Origin: an uncultured Loktanella sp.
GTDB taxonomy: Bacteria; Pseudomonadota; Alphaproteobacteria; Rhodobacterales; Rhodobacteraceae
DNA length: 41,734 bases
Reading direction: 5' to 3'
Assembly: GCA_937132065.1 (NCBI GenBank)
Contig: CAKZNT010000019.1
Location: 1 to 41,734, forward strand
This document shows positions 1 through 7,460 of this stretch, in pieces. Every line of letters begins with the position of its first letter. Within the stretch, counting starts at the first letter, position 1. The notes under the pieces were generated by a model, which was given only the letters and a program-made list of their open reading frames with translations, was not told the origin of the DNA and made no database searches. A program made the position numbers and the translations under genes.

Positions 1-142
1 CTTCTACATGCTTATCTAATTCATTTTGTAAGCCATGAAGAAAGGATTTATCTCCAAAGCAAATCCACTGTCCAGCCAAAAATTTTCTCTTGGTTGACCC
101 TTTTTTAGATATTCTAATCCAATATTTATCTCTTGTGATCAT
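1..142 (-). CDS. Partial hypothetical protein, C-terminus beyond the window
   Basis: A reading frame opens with ATG at 142 and runs off the left edge without a stop, giving 47 residues that begin MITRDKYWIRISKKG. It is lysine-rich and soluble-looking, with several aromatic residues (KYWIRI, GQWICFG), which favours a real protein over noise. Codon use is A/T-biased, like the neighbouring gene at 302-595 and unlike the rest of the window. I do not recognise the family. The ribosome site is weak (AAAGAAC just upstream). The gene belongs to the A+T-rich patch at the left end and was probably acquired with it. Confidence 0.45.
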   Translation of the reverse strand, partial: MITRDKYWIRISKKGSTKRKFLAGQWICFGDKSFLHGLQNELDKHVE

Positions 143-301
143 TGTTCTTTATTATTAAGCGCACATTAGATTAGATTTTTTTGCTCTGATTACTTCTAAC
201 AACAAGATATCATACAAACTATCGATATGCTCACATTGGGCTTCCCTATAAATCTCCAATAAATCAGGTCTCAATGATGTGTCATTGCGGAGAATGGAAC
301 A

Positions 302-595
302 ATGTTCTTTGACGTCTACCTTTTAATTTGCGGGATCGCGACTTGGCGATTGAAAAAATACGTTATAGGAAAATGGCCTGATGCAAACTACTCGTTCTTA
401 ACATATCTGGCAGGGTCGCTTGCAACGATAGTCACATTGATAATACTATCTACACTCTTGGTTTTTAATTATATATACAGCCCTGATAATTTTGAAGAAA
501 ATTTATGGGTTTCTCTAACAATGGCTACGCTTATCTTGCCTTTGAGCTTTATAATTAATCTTTGTGTCGCAATATTTACTAAACCATTTGAATGA
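302..595 (+). CDS. Small hypothetical membrane protein in an A+T-rich patch
   Basis: A 97-residue protein starting at ATG 302, behind a good GGAG site (around 290). Three hydrophobic stretches are visible, near residues 3-18, 31-58 and 70-94, so it is probably an inner-membrane protein with two or three spans. It has no recognisable motif or family. Base composition is strongly A+T-rich compared with trmD and everything after about 620, which suggests horizontal transfer. It is divergent from the fragment at 1-142. The A+T-rich character ends almost exactly at its stop codon. Confidence 0.55.
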   Translation: MFFDVYLLICGIATWRLKKYVIGKWPDANYSFLTYLAGSLATIVTLIILSTLLVFNYIYSPDNFEENLWVSLTMATLILPLSFIINLCVAIFTKPFE

Positions 596-618
596 TTACG
601 TATGGATGTCGTTAACTG

Positions 619-753
619 ATGCCCGCGCTGACCTGGTGGGAACCGGCGCCGGACGGGCTTGCGGTCATGATGCCCGCCGATGGTGAAGTGGTTACGCTCG
701 CCGGGCATCGGCTCGAGGGCGACGGAGTGGTGTTCGTCAAATGCGCCGACTGA
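619..753 (+). CDS. Possible 44-aa ORF or remnant at the island/trmD junction
   Basis: A short G+C-rich frame, ATG 619 to TGA 751-753, begins MPALTWWEPAPDG and ends VVFVKCAD. It sits between the A+T-rich patch and trmD, in the trmD direction, with 36 bases to the trmD start. An in-frame TAA lies just upstream at 613, so it cannot extend left. It could be a genuine small protein, or the surviving 3' end of a longer gene whose front was replaced when the A+T-rich segment arrived. No ribosome site or family supports it strongly. Confidence 0.25.
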   Translation: MPALTWWEPAPDGLAVMMPADGEVVTLAGHRLEGDGVVFVKCAD

Positions 754-789
754 TAGACGGCGACGCGGTGGGGCGCTAAGCCCGCCTTC

Positions 790-1500
790 ATGACCTTCGC
801 CGCGCAGATCATCACGCTTTATCCCGACATGTTTCCCGGCCCGCTGGGGCACAGCCTCGCGGGCCGCGCGCGCGAGGAGGGGATATGGTCGCTCGATACG
901 ATCCAGTTGCGCGACTTTGCTACGGACAAGCACCGCACCGTCGACGACACGCCTGCGGGGGGCGGCGCGGGCATGGTGCTGCGGGCTGACGTGCTTGAGG
1001 CCGCGATTAACGATGCGCGCGGTGCGGCGCGCGGCGTAATGCCGATCTACTACCTTAGCCCGCGCGGGAAACGGATCGATCAGGAAATGGCGCGCAATCT
1101 AGCCACGGCTGACGGCGTGACCCTGCTTTGCGGCAGGTTCGAGGGCGTGGACGAACGGGTTCTGGAACACTTCAACATTCAGGAAATCTCGCTTGGCGAC
1201 TTTGTGATGACGGGGGGCGAGCTTGCCGCGCAAGCGCTTATCGACGCCACCGTGCGCCTGCTGCCCGGTGTGCTCGGAAACGCAGACTCTGCCGTCGAAG
1301 AGAGCTTCTCGCAAGGCATGCTAGAGCACCCGCAATACACCAAACCCGCCGTCTGGAACGACCGCCCGATCCCAGAAGTCCTGCAATCAGGCAATCATAA
1401 AAAGATCGCAGAGTGGCGGCGCGATATGTCCGACGAGATTACGAAAACGCGGCGGCCAGATCTCTGGGAAGCGCATCAAAAATCTGATCCGAAAAAGTAA
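790..1500 (+). CDS. trmD: tRNA (guanine-N1-)-methyltransferase TrmD
   Basis: A 236-residue SPOUT-class methyltransferase that makes m1G37 in tRNAs reading codons that start with C or G, using S-adenosylmethionine, and so prevents frameshifting. Visible motifs: YLSPRG (88-93), LLCGRFEGVDER (112-123) and SLGDFVMTGGE (134-144), which together form the trefoil-knot AdoMet site and the conserved catalytic loop. Length is normal. In related bacteria trmD follows rpsP and rimM; here the upstream side is an A+T-rich patch and no rimM is visible. rplS and rpmE still lie downstream but are separated by an opposite-strand gene. The ribosome site is weak. The assignment is secure. Confidence 0.97.
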   Translation: MTFAAQIITLYPDMFPGPLGHSLAGRAREEGIWSLDTIQLRDFATDKHRTVDDTPAGGGAGMVLRADVLEAAINDARGAARGVMPIYYLSPRGKRIDQEMARNLATADGVTLLCGRFEGVDERVLEHFNIQEISLGDFVMTGGELAAQALIDATVRLLPGVLGNADSAVEESFSQGMLEHPQYTKPAVWNDRPIPEVLQSGNHKKIAEWRRDMSDEITKTRRPDLWEAHQKSDPKK

Positions 1501-1519
1501 GCCGCGCGATGCCCTCGGG

Positions 1520-2086
1520 CTAGGTCTTGCGCATACTCGGAATTTTCAGCCCCGCCTCACAAGACTCGATCAAGACCGCCAGTCGCCGTGCGCGGGTGTC
1601 TTCACGCTTGGCACTCATCACCCACCAGATCGAGTCGCGCCGATACGATGGCGCGAGATTGTTCAAAAATTCCCAAGCGGGCGGATTGGCCCTGATCTGC
1701 GCTTCAAATTCTTCTGACAACGGCACATTGCGGTCGTCAGACGTATATCCCTTAGTGTCGGACCTGTTGTCGAACATATGCATGCCAGCGGGGGTCATTT
1801 CGCCAAGGGCGGCTAGTTCTCCCACCTTCTTGACGTTGACGGCACTCCAGACACTGTTGATCTTGCGTGGTGTAAATCTGATCTTGTAGCTTTGGTCATC
1901 AATGCTCTTTCGGACCCCGTCGATCCATCCAAAACACAGCGCCACATCAACCGACTCCGACCACGTCAGGCTCGGGCGCTTTGTTGCCTTGCGGTAATAT
2001 CCGACCCATAGCGCGCTCTTGTCAGTGTTGTCTTGCAACCACGCGCGAAACGCGGCCTTGGTCGTGAAAAAGATGATGTCATCCAA
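1520..2086 (-). CDS. YdeI/OmpD-associated family protein
   Basis: I place the start at TTG 2086, because GGAG stands eight bases upstream in a good position. The frame could extend to another TTG at 2137, but no ATG is available. The 188-residue protein begins with DDIIFFTTKAAFRAWL and contains SLTWSESVDVALCFGWIDG and a later RFTPRK segment, all typical of the YdeI family (linked in some bacteria to resistance to antimicrobial peptides or bacteriocins). The molecular function is not established. It lies on the opposite strand between trmD and rplS, interrupting a pair often found close together. The family call is good; the role is unknown. Confidence 0.8.
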   Translation of the reverse strand: MDDIIFFTTKAAFRAWLQDNTDKSALWVGYYRKATKRPSLTWSESVDVALCFGWIDGVRKSIDDQSYKIRFTPRKINSVWSAVNVKKVGELAALGEMTPAGMHMFDNRSDTKGYTSDDRNVPLSEEFEAQIRANPPAWEFLNNLAPSYRRDSIWWVMSAKREDTRARRLAVLIESCEAGLKIPSMRKT

Positions 2087-2609
2087 TTGAGTGACTCCAG
2101 TCAGGGCGCAAACGTCAGCGAAGTCCCTGCGTAACAAGTGCGCGCCGCGATCTCAATGCGCAGGCCGTCACTCTGCCTTGCGCGGATTGTTATCCTGTTG
2201 CCAGTTTTCCACCGCATCCATCGGGTAACCTCGTTTGACCCGAGCGCGATAGGAAACCTGCCCCGTTTTTCTGGCGGGTTGCCGTCCGGTGTTTTTCGGA
2301 TTTTCGGTGCACGCTCTGTGCACGCATGGTGCACGCAAATCACTGGCTCACAAACACTTGCTTGCCACTCGAACTGCGCATATACGCTGCCTACCTTGTC
2401 TCCTTATGGATTCGGGGTGATGGTTTATGGAACCACTGGAATACTGCAAGTCTCTTCGTTGAGGCGTGACGCACCAGACAGGCCTGACAACCACAATGAA
2501 TGATGACGGTATTCTCTTGCGGGCCAAACGGGCGCCGAAAACGACAAAGAGCTCTGCAATCACGCAAACAAGTCTCGGGAAAACCCGTGCTATATCAAGG
2601 AGCTATCAG
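2087..2609. other. Intergenic stretch upstream of rplS
   Basis: About 520 bases lie between the YdeI-like start and rplS. Frames are open here on both strands but none looks like a real protein. It holds three copies of GTGCACGC at 11-bp steps (2307-2336) and, just before rplS, a small hairpin CGGG-AAAA-CCCG at 2576-2587, 10 bases ahead of the ribosome site. The rplS promoter and leader must be in here, but I cannot place a convincing -35/-10. Confidence 0.5.
2307..2336. repeat. Three GTGCACGC repeats phased at 11 bp
   Basis: GTGCACGC begins at 2307, 2318 and 2329, exactly 11 bases apart, with the three-base fillers TCT and ATG between copies. Each contains the palindrome GTGCAC. Spacing of one helical turn puts all copies on the same DNA face, as in arrays bound by multimeric regulators. 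No binding factor is known. Confidence 0.6.
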
Positions 2610-2984
2610 ATGAATCTGATTGCACAAATCGAAGCGGACCAAGTTGCCGCTCTGGGGCATAAGATCCCCGACTTTAAGGCGGGTGACACCATCCGCGTTG
2701 GTTACAAAGTAACCGAAGGCACACGTAGCCGTGTGCAGAACTACGAAGGCGTCTGCATCGCTCGCAAGAACGGCAAAGGCATCGCTGGTTCGTTTACAGT
2801 TCGCAAAATTTCCTTTGGTGAAGGCGTAGAGCGCGTATTCCCGCTTCACTCCACCAACATCGACGAAATCACAGTCGTCCGCCGCGGTAAAGTTCGTCGC
2901 GCCAAGCTGTATTACCTCCGCGCACGCCGTGGTAAGTCCGCGCGTATCGCTGAAGTCACAAACTACAAAGCGCCAAAGGCGTAA
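2610..2984 (+). CDS. rplS: 50S ribosomal protein L19 (bL19)
   Basis: A 124-residue bL19, which sits at the 30S-50S interface of the ribosome. I start it at ATG 2610 ([11 protein letters not shown]), seven bases after a strong AAGGAG. The frame is open further upstream to 2466, but those residues are not L19-like. Family signatures: [14 protein letters not shown] (about residues 24-37), the [12 protein letters not shown] segment, and the basic C-terminal [15 protein letters not shown]. rpmE follows after 11 bases, so the two are co-transcribed and end at the hairpin terminator at 3241. Confidence 0.97.
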   Translation: MNLIAQIEADQVAALGHKIPDFKAGDTIRVGYKVTEGTRSRVQNYEGVCIARKNGKGIAGSFTVRKISFGEGVERVFPLHSTNIDEITVVRRGKVRRAKLYYLRARRGKSARIAEVTNYKAPKA

Positions 2985-2995
2985 GGGGACCTGTC

Positions 2996-3217
2996 ATGAA
3001 AAAAGATACTCACCCGGATTATCACTCCATCGACGTCAAAATGACCGATGGCACAATCATCAAGATGAAGTCCACTTGGGGCAAAGAAGGCGACGTGATG
3101 TCGCTTGATGTTGACCCAACTGTGCACCCGGCTTGGACTGGTGGCGGCACGCGTCTTATGGATGCTGGCGGTCGCGTTTCCAAGTTCAAGAACAAGTATG
3201 CAGGCCTTGGCTTCTAA
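2996..3217 (+). CDS. rpmE: 50S ribosomal protein L31 (bL31)
   Basis: A 73-residue bL31 beginning [19 protein letters not shown], with HPAWTGG near the middle and the conserved end [12 protein letters not shown]. It lacks the CxxC zinc-binding cysteines, so it is the zinc-independent (C-minus) form, as usual in Rhodobacteraceae. It lies 11 bases after rplS with GGGGAC as ribosome site, and a rho-independent terminator follows 24 bases after the stop. Confidence 0.97.
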   Translation: MKKDTHPDYHSIDVKMTDGTIIKMKSTWGKEGDVMSLDVDPTVHPAWTGGGTRLMDAGGRVSKFKNKYAGLGF

Positions 3218-3240
3218 GCCAACCCTCTGTTATCTTAAAC

Positions 3241-3268
3241 AAAACGCCGTCCCTCGGGGCGGCGTTTT
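3241..3268 (+). terminator. Rho-independent terminator after rplS-rpmE
   Basis: Arms AAAACGCCG (3241-3249) and CGGCGTTTT (3260-3268) pair perfectly, and an inner CCC/GGG extends the stem. The 3' arm ends in a T run. It lies 24 bases beyond the rpmE stop. Confidence 0.85.
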
Positions 3269-3325
3269 GCGTTTCTCAACGCTGTTGTTAGACTGGCACT
3301 ATTCTCAGCACCCAAAGGTAATACG

Positions 3326-3640
3326 ATGGATCATCCCCTTAGCTCATTGATCGACCAGATCATCCAGAAAGCTGAAAAGAATGGTGATTTTGACGATTTG
3401 CCCGGCGCGGGAAAACCACTGCCACCTCTACGCAACCCGAGCGATGCTGTGCTCAGCCGCATCATGAAAGAGGCCGATGCAAAAGCCCCTGTTGTGGTGC
3501 TGCGCGAACAGGTGCTTGCTGCTTCCGCTCGCCTCAAAACCATCACCGATCCAGAGGCCCGCAAGGCGGAAATGCTTGTGCTGTCAGAGCTACAAACCAA
3601 GCTCGCAATCGAGATGGAAGCCTTTCGCAAATACGACTAG
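3326..3640 (+). CDS. DUF1992 (DnaJ-homologue-like) protein
   Basis: A 104-residue soluble protein with the DUF1992 signature near its N-terminus: IDQIIQKAEKNGDFDDLPGAGKPL (residues 9-32, read in two parts), where the DDLPGAGKPL segment is most diagnostic. The family is widespread and sometimes annotated as a DnaJ-domain relative, but no J-domain HPD motif is present and no activity is established. It is monocistronic, between the rpmE terminator and the globin gene on the opposite strand. ATG 3326 follows AAAGGTAATACG. Confidence 0.85.
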   Translation: MDHPLSSLIDQIIQKAEKNGDFDDLPGAGKPLPPLRNPSDAVLSRIMKEADAKAPVVVLREQVLAASARLKTITDPEARKAEMLVLSELQTKLAIEMEAFRKYD

Positions 3641-3813
3641 TGCGCAACGCGCCCGTCTCCACACCCACCCCATCCATGGCCCGCGTCAGAGCCACATATC
3701 GGGAACGCGCAGAGGTCGAAACGCGGCGCCGCTTGCCGAGGGGCGTGGTGGTTCCCGTTAGCGCGGTCCAACTCTTCATTAGGTGTTACGCATGAACGCC
3801 ACAATTTCAAAAA

Positions 3814-4191
3814 CTAGAATTGCGGCACGCCACTGTTGGCAGCCAACCCATAGGAAAGCCCCTGCCCGATCCGGTGCGCAAGCCGCGACCATGCTTGCGC
3901 AAGCGGCTCTGGCAGTTCCGCCATCAGCACCTCGTCAAACAAGCCAAGCCAGATCGGAAAATGCCCGACGGTTACATCGCCCGCCTCTTGGTGCGCCCGC
4001 ATCGGATTGCCCTCATAAGACCGCTCGCGCAGGATTGCGTTGCGCCAAAACGCGGCAATCTTTTGCTCATGCTCCGGCCAGTCGTCAATGTGGTTGTTAA
4101 AGACCGCAGACAATGTCGAATCTTTGCGCACGGCCGCATAGAATTTGGCAACCACGACGTTGATATCCTCGGCGGTCAGGCTCCGTGTCAT
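3814..4191 (-). CDS. Group III truncated hemoglobin
   Basis: A 125-residue globin of the truncated group III type. These haem proteins bind O2 and NO and are usually linked to nitric-oxide or peroxide defence. The diagnostic segment YEGNPMRAH (59-67) supplies His67 as likely proximal ligand, followed by HFPIWLGLF (77-85). The helical N-terminus with FYAAVRKDSTLSAVF is also typical. Its ATG (4191) overlaps the stop of the small membrane protein by four bases (ATGA), so translation is coupled. The two are divergent from an Rrf2/NsrR-like regulator, which supports a NO-responsive unit. Confidence 0.88.
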   Translation of the reverse strand: MTRSLTAEDINVVVAKFYAAVRKDSTLSAVFNNHIDDWPEHEQKIAAFWRNAILRERSYEGNPMRAHQEAGDVTVGHFPIWLGLFDEVLMAELPEPLAQAWSRLAHRIGQGLSYGLAANSGVPQF

Positions 4192-4343
4192 CCCAATACC
4201 GCCCAGACCAAACCGAGCAGAACAAACAAGTAGATCAATGTGTTAAACATCCACCGGATCAATCCTGCGTCCGCATTCGGGTCAATGCCACAAAGTTCGC
4301 AAGCCTTGTTTCCCGGCCACAGGAATATCTCAGATAGGGTCAT
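4188..4343 (-). CDS. 51-aa membrane protein paired with the globin
   Basis: I start it at ATG 4343, behind AAAGGAC, giving 51 residues beginning MTLSEIFLWPGNKACELCG. The frame is open up to 4370, but that would run through the operator. One hydrophobic helix spans about residues 28-49. The N-terminal half carries the pair Cys-Glu-Leu-Cys (CELC) before the helix, which could be redox-active or bind metal; this is inference. It is the first gene of a two-gene operon with the truncated globin. The family has no assigned function, but I believe it is commonly found beside this kind of globin. Confidence 0.7.
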   Translation of the reverse strand: MTLSEIFLWPGNKACELCGIDPNADAGLIRWMFNTLIYLFVLLGLVWAVLG

Positions 4344-4353
4344 GAACCGTCCT

Positions 4354-4380
4354 TTAATCCGCATTTGCACTGCGCATTAA
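4354..4380. promoter_or_regulatory. Inverted repeat between globin operon and Rrf2 gene
   Basis: Arms TTAATCCGCA (4354-4363) and TGCGCATTAA (4371-4380) match 9 of 10 as an inverted repeat around a 7-base centre. An 11-base element AATCCGCATTT (4356-4366) recurs as AATACGCATTT at 4393-4403; both resemble the AAGATGCATTT half-site of NsrR operators. The position in the divergent promoter fits autoregulation plus control of the globin operon. Confidence 0.6.
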
Positions 4381-4421
4381 TTAGCTCTTTTAAATACGCA
4401 TTTCAATTGCTAATTTTAGAT

Positions 4422-4853
4422 ATGCAACTTGATAAATTCACAGATTACGCGCTTCGCATCCTGATGACCTTGGCCGTGCGCGCACCAGACCGCATTCCGA
4501 CATCGGCGATTGCCGCCGGCTTTGGCCTGTCCGAGCATCACCTGTCCAAGGTTGCCACTGAATTGGTGCGCTGCGGTTTTGTGACGTCCGAGCGTGGTCG
4601 CGGCGGCGGCTTGACCCTTGCCCGTCCCGCCGATCAGATCAATGTTGGCAATGTTGTGCGCGCCCTGCGTGGCGACACCCCTGTTGCAGAGTGTTTTGCA
4701 GGATCATCCACTTGCCTTGTGTTTCCAGCCTGCGGCCTGCGTGGCCCATTGGCCGAAGCCCAAGAGGCGTTTTTCGCGAGCCTTGACCGCTACAGCCTTG
4801 TTGACGTCACCCAGCCGCGCCCTGCTTTGGCTGCGATCCTCGCCTTTAAATAG
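4422..4853 (+). CDS. Rrf2-family regulator, NsrR-like
   Basis: A 143-residue regulator starting MQLDKFTDYALRILM at ATG 4422. The winged-helix domain covers about residues 1-80, with the recognition region FGLSEHHLSKVATELVRCGF and wing GRGGGLTLARP. Three cysteines in ECFAGSSTC...PACGL (spacing CX6CX5C) can ligate an Fe-S cluster; NsrR proteins use CX4-5CX5C, so this spacing is close but not identical. NsrR senses nitric oxide through its cluster. Here it faces the globin operon across an inverted repeat, the usual arrangement for a local NO sensor. IscR is less likely because of the neighbours. Confidence 0.82.
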   Translation: MQLDKFTDYALRILMTLAVRAPDRIPTSAIAAGFGLSEHHLSKVATELVRCGFVTSERGRGGGLTLARPADQINVGNVVRALRGDTPVAECFAGSSTCLVFPACGLRGPLAEAQEAFFASLDRYSLVDVTQPRPALAAILAFK

Positions 4854-4859
4854 AAAAAA

Positions 4860-4886
4860 AGCCCCCGCTTTGATTTAAGCGGGGGC
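4860..4886. terminator. Bidirectional terminator between Rrf2 gene and helicase
   Basis: AGCCCCCGCTT (4860-4870) pairs with AAGCGGGGGCT (4876-4886) around a 5-base loop. A run of seven A's just before it (4853-4859) gives a T tract for the minus-strand helicase. It lies between two convergent stop codons, so it can serve both genes, most strongly the minus strand. Confidence 0.8.
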
Positions 4887-4897
4887 TATTCTAGCTG

Positions 4898-6211
4898 TTA
4901 TGAAGAAGCGCTAGGTGAGCGGCCACCGCCGCCGCCACTACGCTTGCGGTTTCCACCCGAAGGCTTGCCCGCGCCGCCGTGCTTGCCTGCGCCACCGCGA
5001 CCACCGCCGCCATTGCGCGGCGCACCGCGCCCACGACCGCCACCGCCGCCGCCATTTGGCCGCTTCTTCTGACCCGGCAAAATTTCCCATGCCCGCCCTG
5101 ATGCGACAGGAATTTCTTCCTTCATCGCCTTCTCGATGTCCTTGAGATCAATCATCTCGTCAGGTGCGCAGAACGCAATTGCAGAGCCTTCAGCCCCCGC
5201 ACGTGCCGTCCGCCCGATCCGGTGAACATAGTTTTCAGCGACGTTCGGCAGGTCAAAGTTATAGACGTGCCGCACACCCGGAATATCGATCCCGCGGGCC
5301 GCAACATCTGTCGCGACGAGAACCCGCACTTTGCCTTCTTTAAAGGCCGTAATCGCCCGCTCGCGCTGCCCTTGGGATTTATTCCCGTGGATCGACGCCG
5401 CGCCGAACCCCTTGGATTCAAGGAACTTGTAGAGCTTTTCACAGCCATGTTTTGTGCGCCCAAAGACCAGCGCCAACTCGTCGCGGTGTTTGTCGAGCAG
5501 CTCGACCAGCAGGTCCGACTTTGCGGCTTGGGCCACGTAATGCAGCGACTGGTTGATCTTCTTGACGGCCTGCCCCGGAGGGTTCACTTGCACGCGCACA
5601 GGATCGGTGAGGAACGAGTCTGCGAGTTCGGACATCAGCTTTGGCATCGTGGCCGAGAACATCATTGTCTGGCGTTCTTTTGCAAGCAGCGGCGCGATAC
5701 GGCGCAGCGCGTGGATAAAGCCCATGTCGAGCATCTGGTCGGCCTCGTCGAGCACCAGATAGATGGTCTCGTCCAAGCGCACGGCGCGGCGATCAATCAA
5801 GTCGATCAGGCGGCCCGGCGTGGCGACCAAAAGGTCAACGCCGTTTTGCAAACGCTTCATCTGCGAAGAGATGCCAGCCCCCCCGACCACAAGCGCCACT
5901 TTCAAATGGCTGCCCTTGGTATAAGCGGTCAGGTTGTCAGCAATCTGCTTGGCCAACTCGCGTGTCGGCGCAAGGATAAGCCCGCGCGCCGTTTTCGCGT
6001 TCGGCTTTACGCCCGCCTTCATCAAGGCGTCGATCATTGGCAGACCAAAGGCCGCAGTCTTACCTGTGCCCGTCTGCGCCAAGCCCATCACATCGCGGCC
6101 ATTCATGGCGTGCGGGATCGCTTGGGTCTGAATTGGAGTCGGGTCGGTGATGCCCTGTTCTTTGAGAATATTCACCAGTCGGGGCGCAAGGCCCAGCATA
6201 TCAAAATCCAT
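4898..6211 (-). CDS. DEAD-box RNA helicase, RhlE type
   Basis: I start it at ATG 6211 (MDFDMLGLAPRLV), giving 437 residues; the frame is open upstream but not helicase-like. All core motifs are present: Q-motif TPIQTQAIP, Walker A AQTGTGKT, PTREL, DEAD, SAT, ARGID and HRIGRTAR. The last ~60 residues are a Gly/Arg-rich RGG-like tail interrupted by Lys, which in RhlE proteins helps RNA binding. It unwinds structured RNA in ribosome assembly or mRNA turnover. A G+C hairpin stands 15-30 bases before the start in a long leader. It is convergent with the Rrf2 gene and shares its terminator. Confidence 0.93.
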   Translation of the reverse strand: MDFDMLGLAPRLVNILKEQGITDPTPIQTQAIPHAMNGRDVMGLAQTGTGKTAAFGLPMIDALMKAGVKPNAKTARGLILAPTRELAKQIADNLTAYTKGSHLKVALVVGGAGISSQMKRLQNGVDLLVATPGRLIDLIDRRAVRLDETIYLVLDEADQMLDMGFIHALRRIAPLLAKERQTMMFSATMPKLMSELADSFLTDPVRVQVNPPGQAVKKINQSLHYVAQAAKSDLLVELLDKHRDELALVFGRTKHGCEKLYKFLESKGFGAASIHGNKSQGQRERAITAFKEGKVRVLVATDVAARGIDIPGVRHVYNFDLPNVAENYVHRIGRTARAGAEGSAIAFCAPDEMIDLKDIEKAMKEEIPVASGRAWEILPGQKKRPNGGGGGGRGRGAPRNGGGGRGGAGKHGGAGKPSGGNRKRSGGGGGRSPSASS

Positions 6212-6560
6212 AAGTCGTCTTTCTGGCGGGGAAACCCCCGCGCATATTTCTGGCCCCCCGCCAAATGCGGACAAGCCAATGCAGGTTGCGCCCATATGCT
6301 GACGGCCAAGGCACATGCCCCGACGCCGATCAGGCGCTGGACCCCCTGCGTGATGTGGGAACCGGAAATGTAATCGACGCCTTGCGGACCTAAAGTCTCG
6401 CTCTGCACACGCGGCAGGATGCTGTCGGTTAAGGGGCAAATGGACCTTTGTGGCCCTCCTGTCAACCCGACGCATAAAATGCGGGCGGATGTGCGCCATT
6501 GCTTCCCCTTCGGCCCTGACCACCATATAGAAGGTTAAGTAATCGAGTGAGGGCAGATCA
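6212..6560. other. Divergent intergenic region, helicase / mipZ
   Basis: 349 bases with no convincing gene. It must carry promoters for both flanking genes. On the helicase side a hairpin, GCGGGG (6226-6231) with CCCCGC (6236-6241) around a short loop, lies just upstream of the start codon and could affect ribosome access to the helicase mRNA. An open minus-strand frame here (to 6465) has no ribosome site or recognisable protein. Confidence 0.5.
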
Positions 6561-7370
6561 TTGGCGCATATTATCGTAGTCGGTAATGAAAAGGGCGGAG
6601 CGGGAAAATCAACCGTTTCCATGCATGTAGCAACCGCGCTTTCGCGGATGGGACACAAGGTCGGCTGCCTTGACCTTGACCTGCGCCAAAAGACGCTTGG
6701 CCGTTATATCTCGAATAGAAACAGCTACTTGGAGAAGGCGGGTCTTACTCTTCCGACACCGAGCTACCACGACCTGCCCGAGATTGAGCAATCTGATCTT
6801 GAACCGGGTGAAAACCTGTATGATCACCGCTTGTCGATGGCCGTTGCGGGCCTTGAGCCTGAAAGCGATTTCATCCTGATCGACTGCCCCGGATCCCACA
6901 CCCGCCTGTCGCAAGTCGCGCATAGCCTTGCCGATACGCTGATCACACCGCTGAACGATAGCTTTGTCGACTTTGACCTGTTGGCCCATGTTGATGCCGA
7001 GGGCGAAGACATTACTGGCCCGTCTGTCTATTCGGAAATGGTCTGGAACGCGCGTCAGTTGCGTGCGCAGGCTGGACTGCCCCCGATTGACTGGATTGTT
7101 GTGCGCAACCGGATGGGCGCACAGGCAATGGTCAACAAGGAAAAGATGGAGCGTGTAATTGCAAAGCTGTCCAAACGGATCGGTTTTCGCACGGCCCCCG
7201 GCTTTAACGAGCGCGTGATTTTCCGCGAGCTGTTTCCACGTGGCCTGACGCTTTTGGACCTGAAAGACCTTGGCGTGAAGGGGTTGAACATCTCGAATGT
7301 TGCCGCCCGCCAAGAGTTGCGCGAGTTGATCAAATCGCTGAATTTACCAGATGTGACCCCCAACTTTTAA
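6561..7370 (+). CDS. mipZ: MipZ, ParA-like division-site ATPase
   Basis: A 269-residue P-loop ATPase starting at TTG 6561, with GAGTGAGGG as ribosome site; no ATG is available near the conserved N-terminus MAHIIVVGNEKGG. The deviant Walker A KGGAGKST (11-18), DLDLRQ and FILIDCPG mark the ParA/MipZ family. The C-terminal half with NRMGAQAMVNKEKMERV is characteristic of MipZ rather than chromosome ParA. MipZ forms gradients from ParB at the poles and inhibits FtsZ polymerisation, thus placing the division ring at midcell; it replaces MinCD in many alphaproteobacteria. It is monocistronic. No parB is adjacent, as is normal for mipZ. Confidence 0.92.
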   Translation: MAHIIVVGNEKGGAGKSTVSMHVATALSRMGHKVGCLDLDLRQKTLGRYISNRNSYLEKAGLTLPTPSYHDLPEIEQSDLEPGENLYDHRLSMAVAGLEPESDFILIDCPGSHTRLSQVAHSLADTLITPLNDSFVDFDLLAHVDAEGEDITGPSVYSEMVWNARQLRAQAGLPPIDWIVVRNRMGAQAMVNKEKMERVIAKLSKRIGFRTAPGFNERVIFRELFPRGLTLLDLKDLGVKGLNISNVAARQELRELIKSLNLPDVTPNF

Positions 7371-7460
7371 GCTCTTCTTCACCGATATGTGACATCACAT
7401 CTGGAATGGTCCTTTTGTTATGCGCCGATGCGCCGTAACAATTGTCATTAACCATAACCA

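Noticed and set aside
469..933. Minus-strand 154-codon frame across the A+T-rich/trmD junction
   Set aside because: Spans two regions of different composition and is antisense to both the small membrane protein and trmD; a shadow frame.
2101..2343. Minus-strand 80-codon frame upstream of the YdeI-like gene
   Set aside because: It ends DGLRIEIAARTCYAG, which loosely resembles secreted small domains, but it lacks a start with ribosome site and covers the GTGCACGC repeats; not supported.
5222..6373. Long plus-strand open frame (383 codons) opposite the helicase
   Set aside because: It lies antisense to a fully conserved DEAD-box gene, has no ribosome site and a composition typical of a G+C-driven shadow frame.
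6172..6465. Minus-strand 97-codon frame in the helicase leader
   Set aside because: Contains a signal-like hydrophobic stretch, but has no ribosome site, overlaps the helicase start in another frame, and shows no family.
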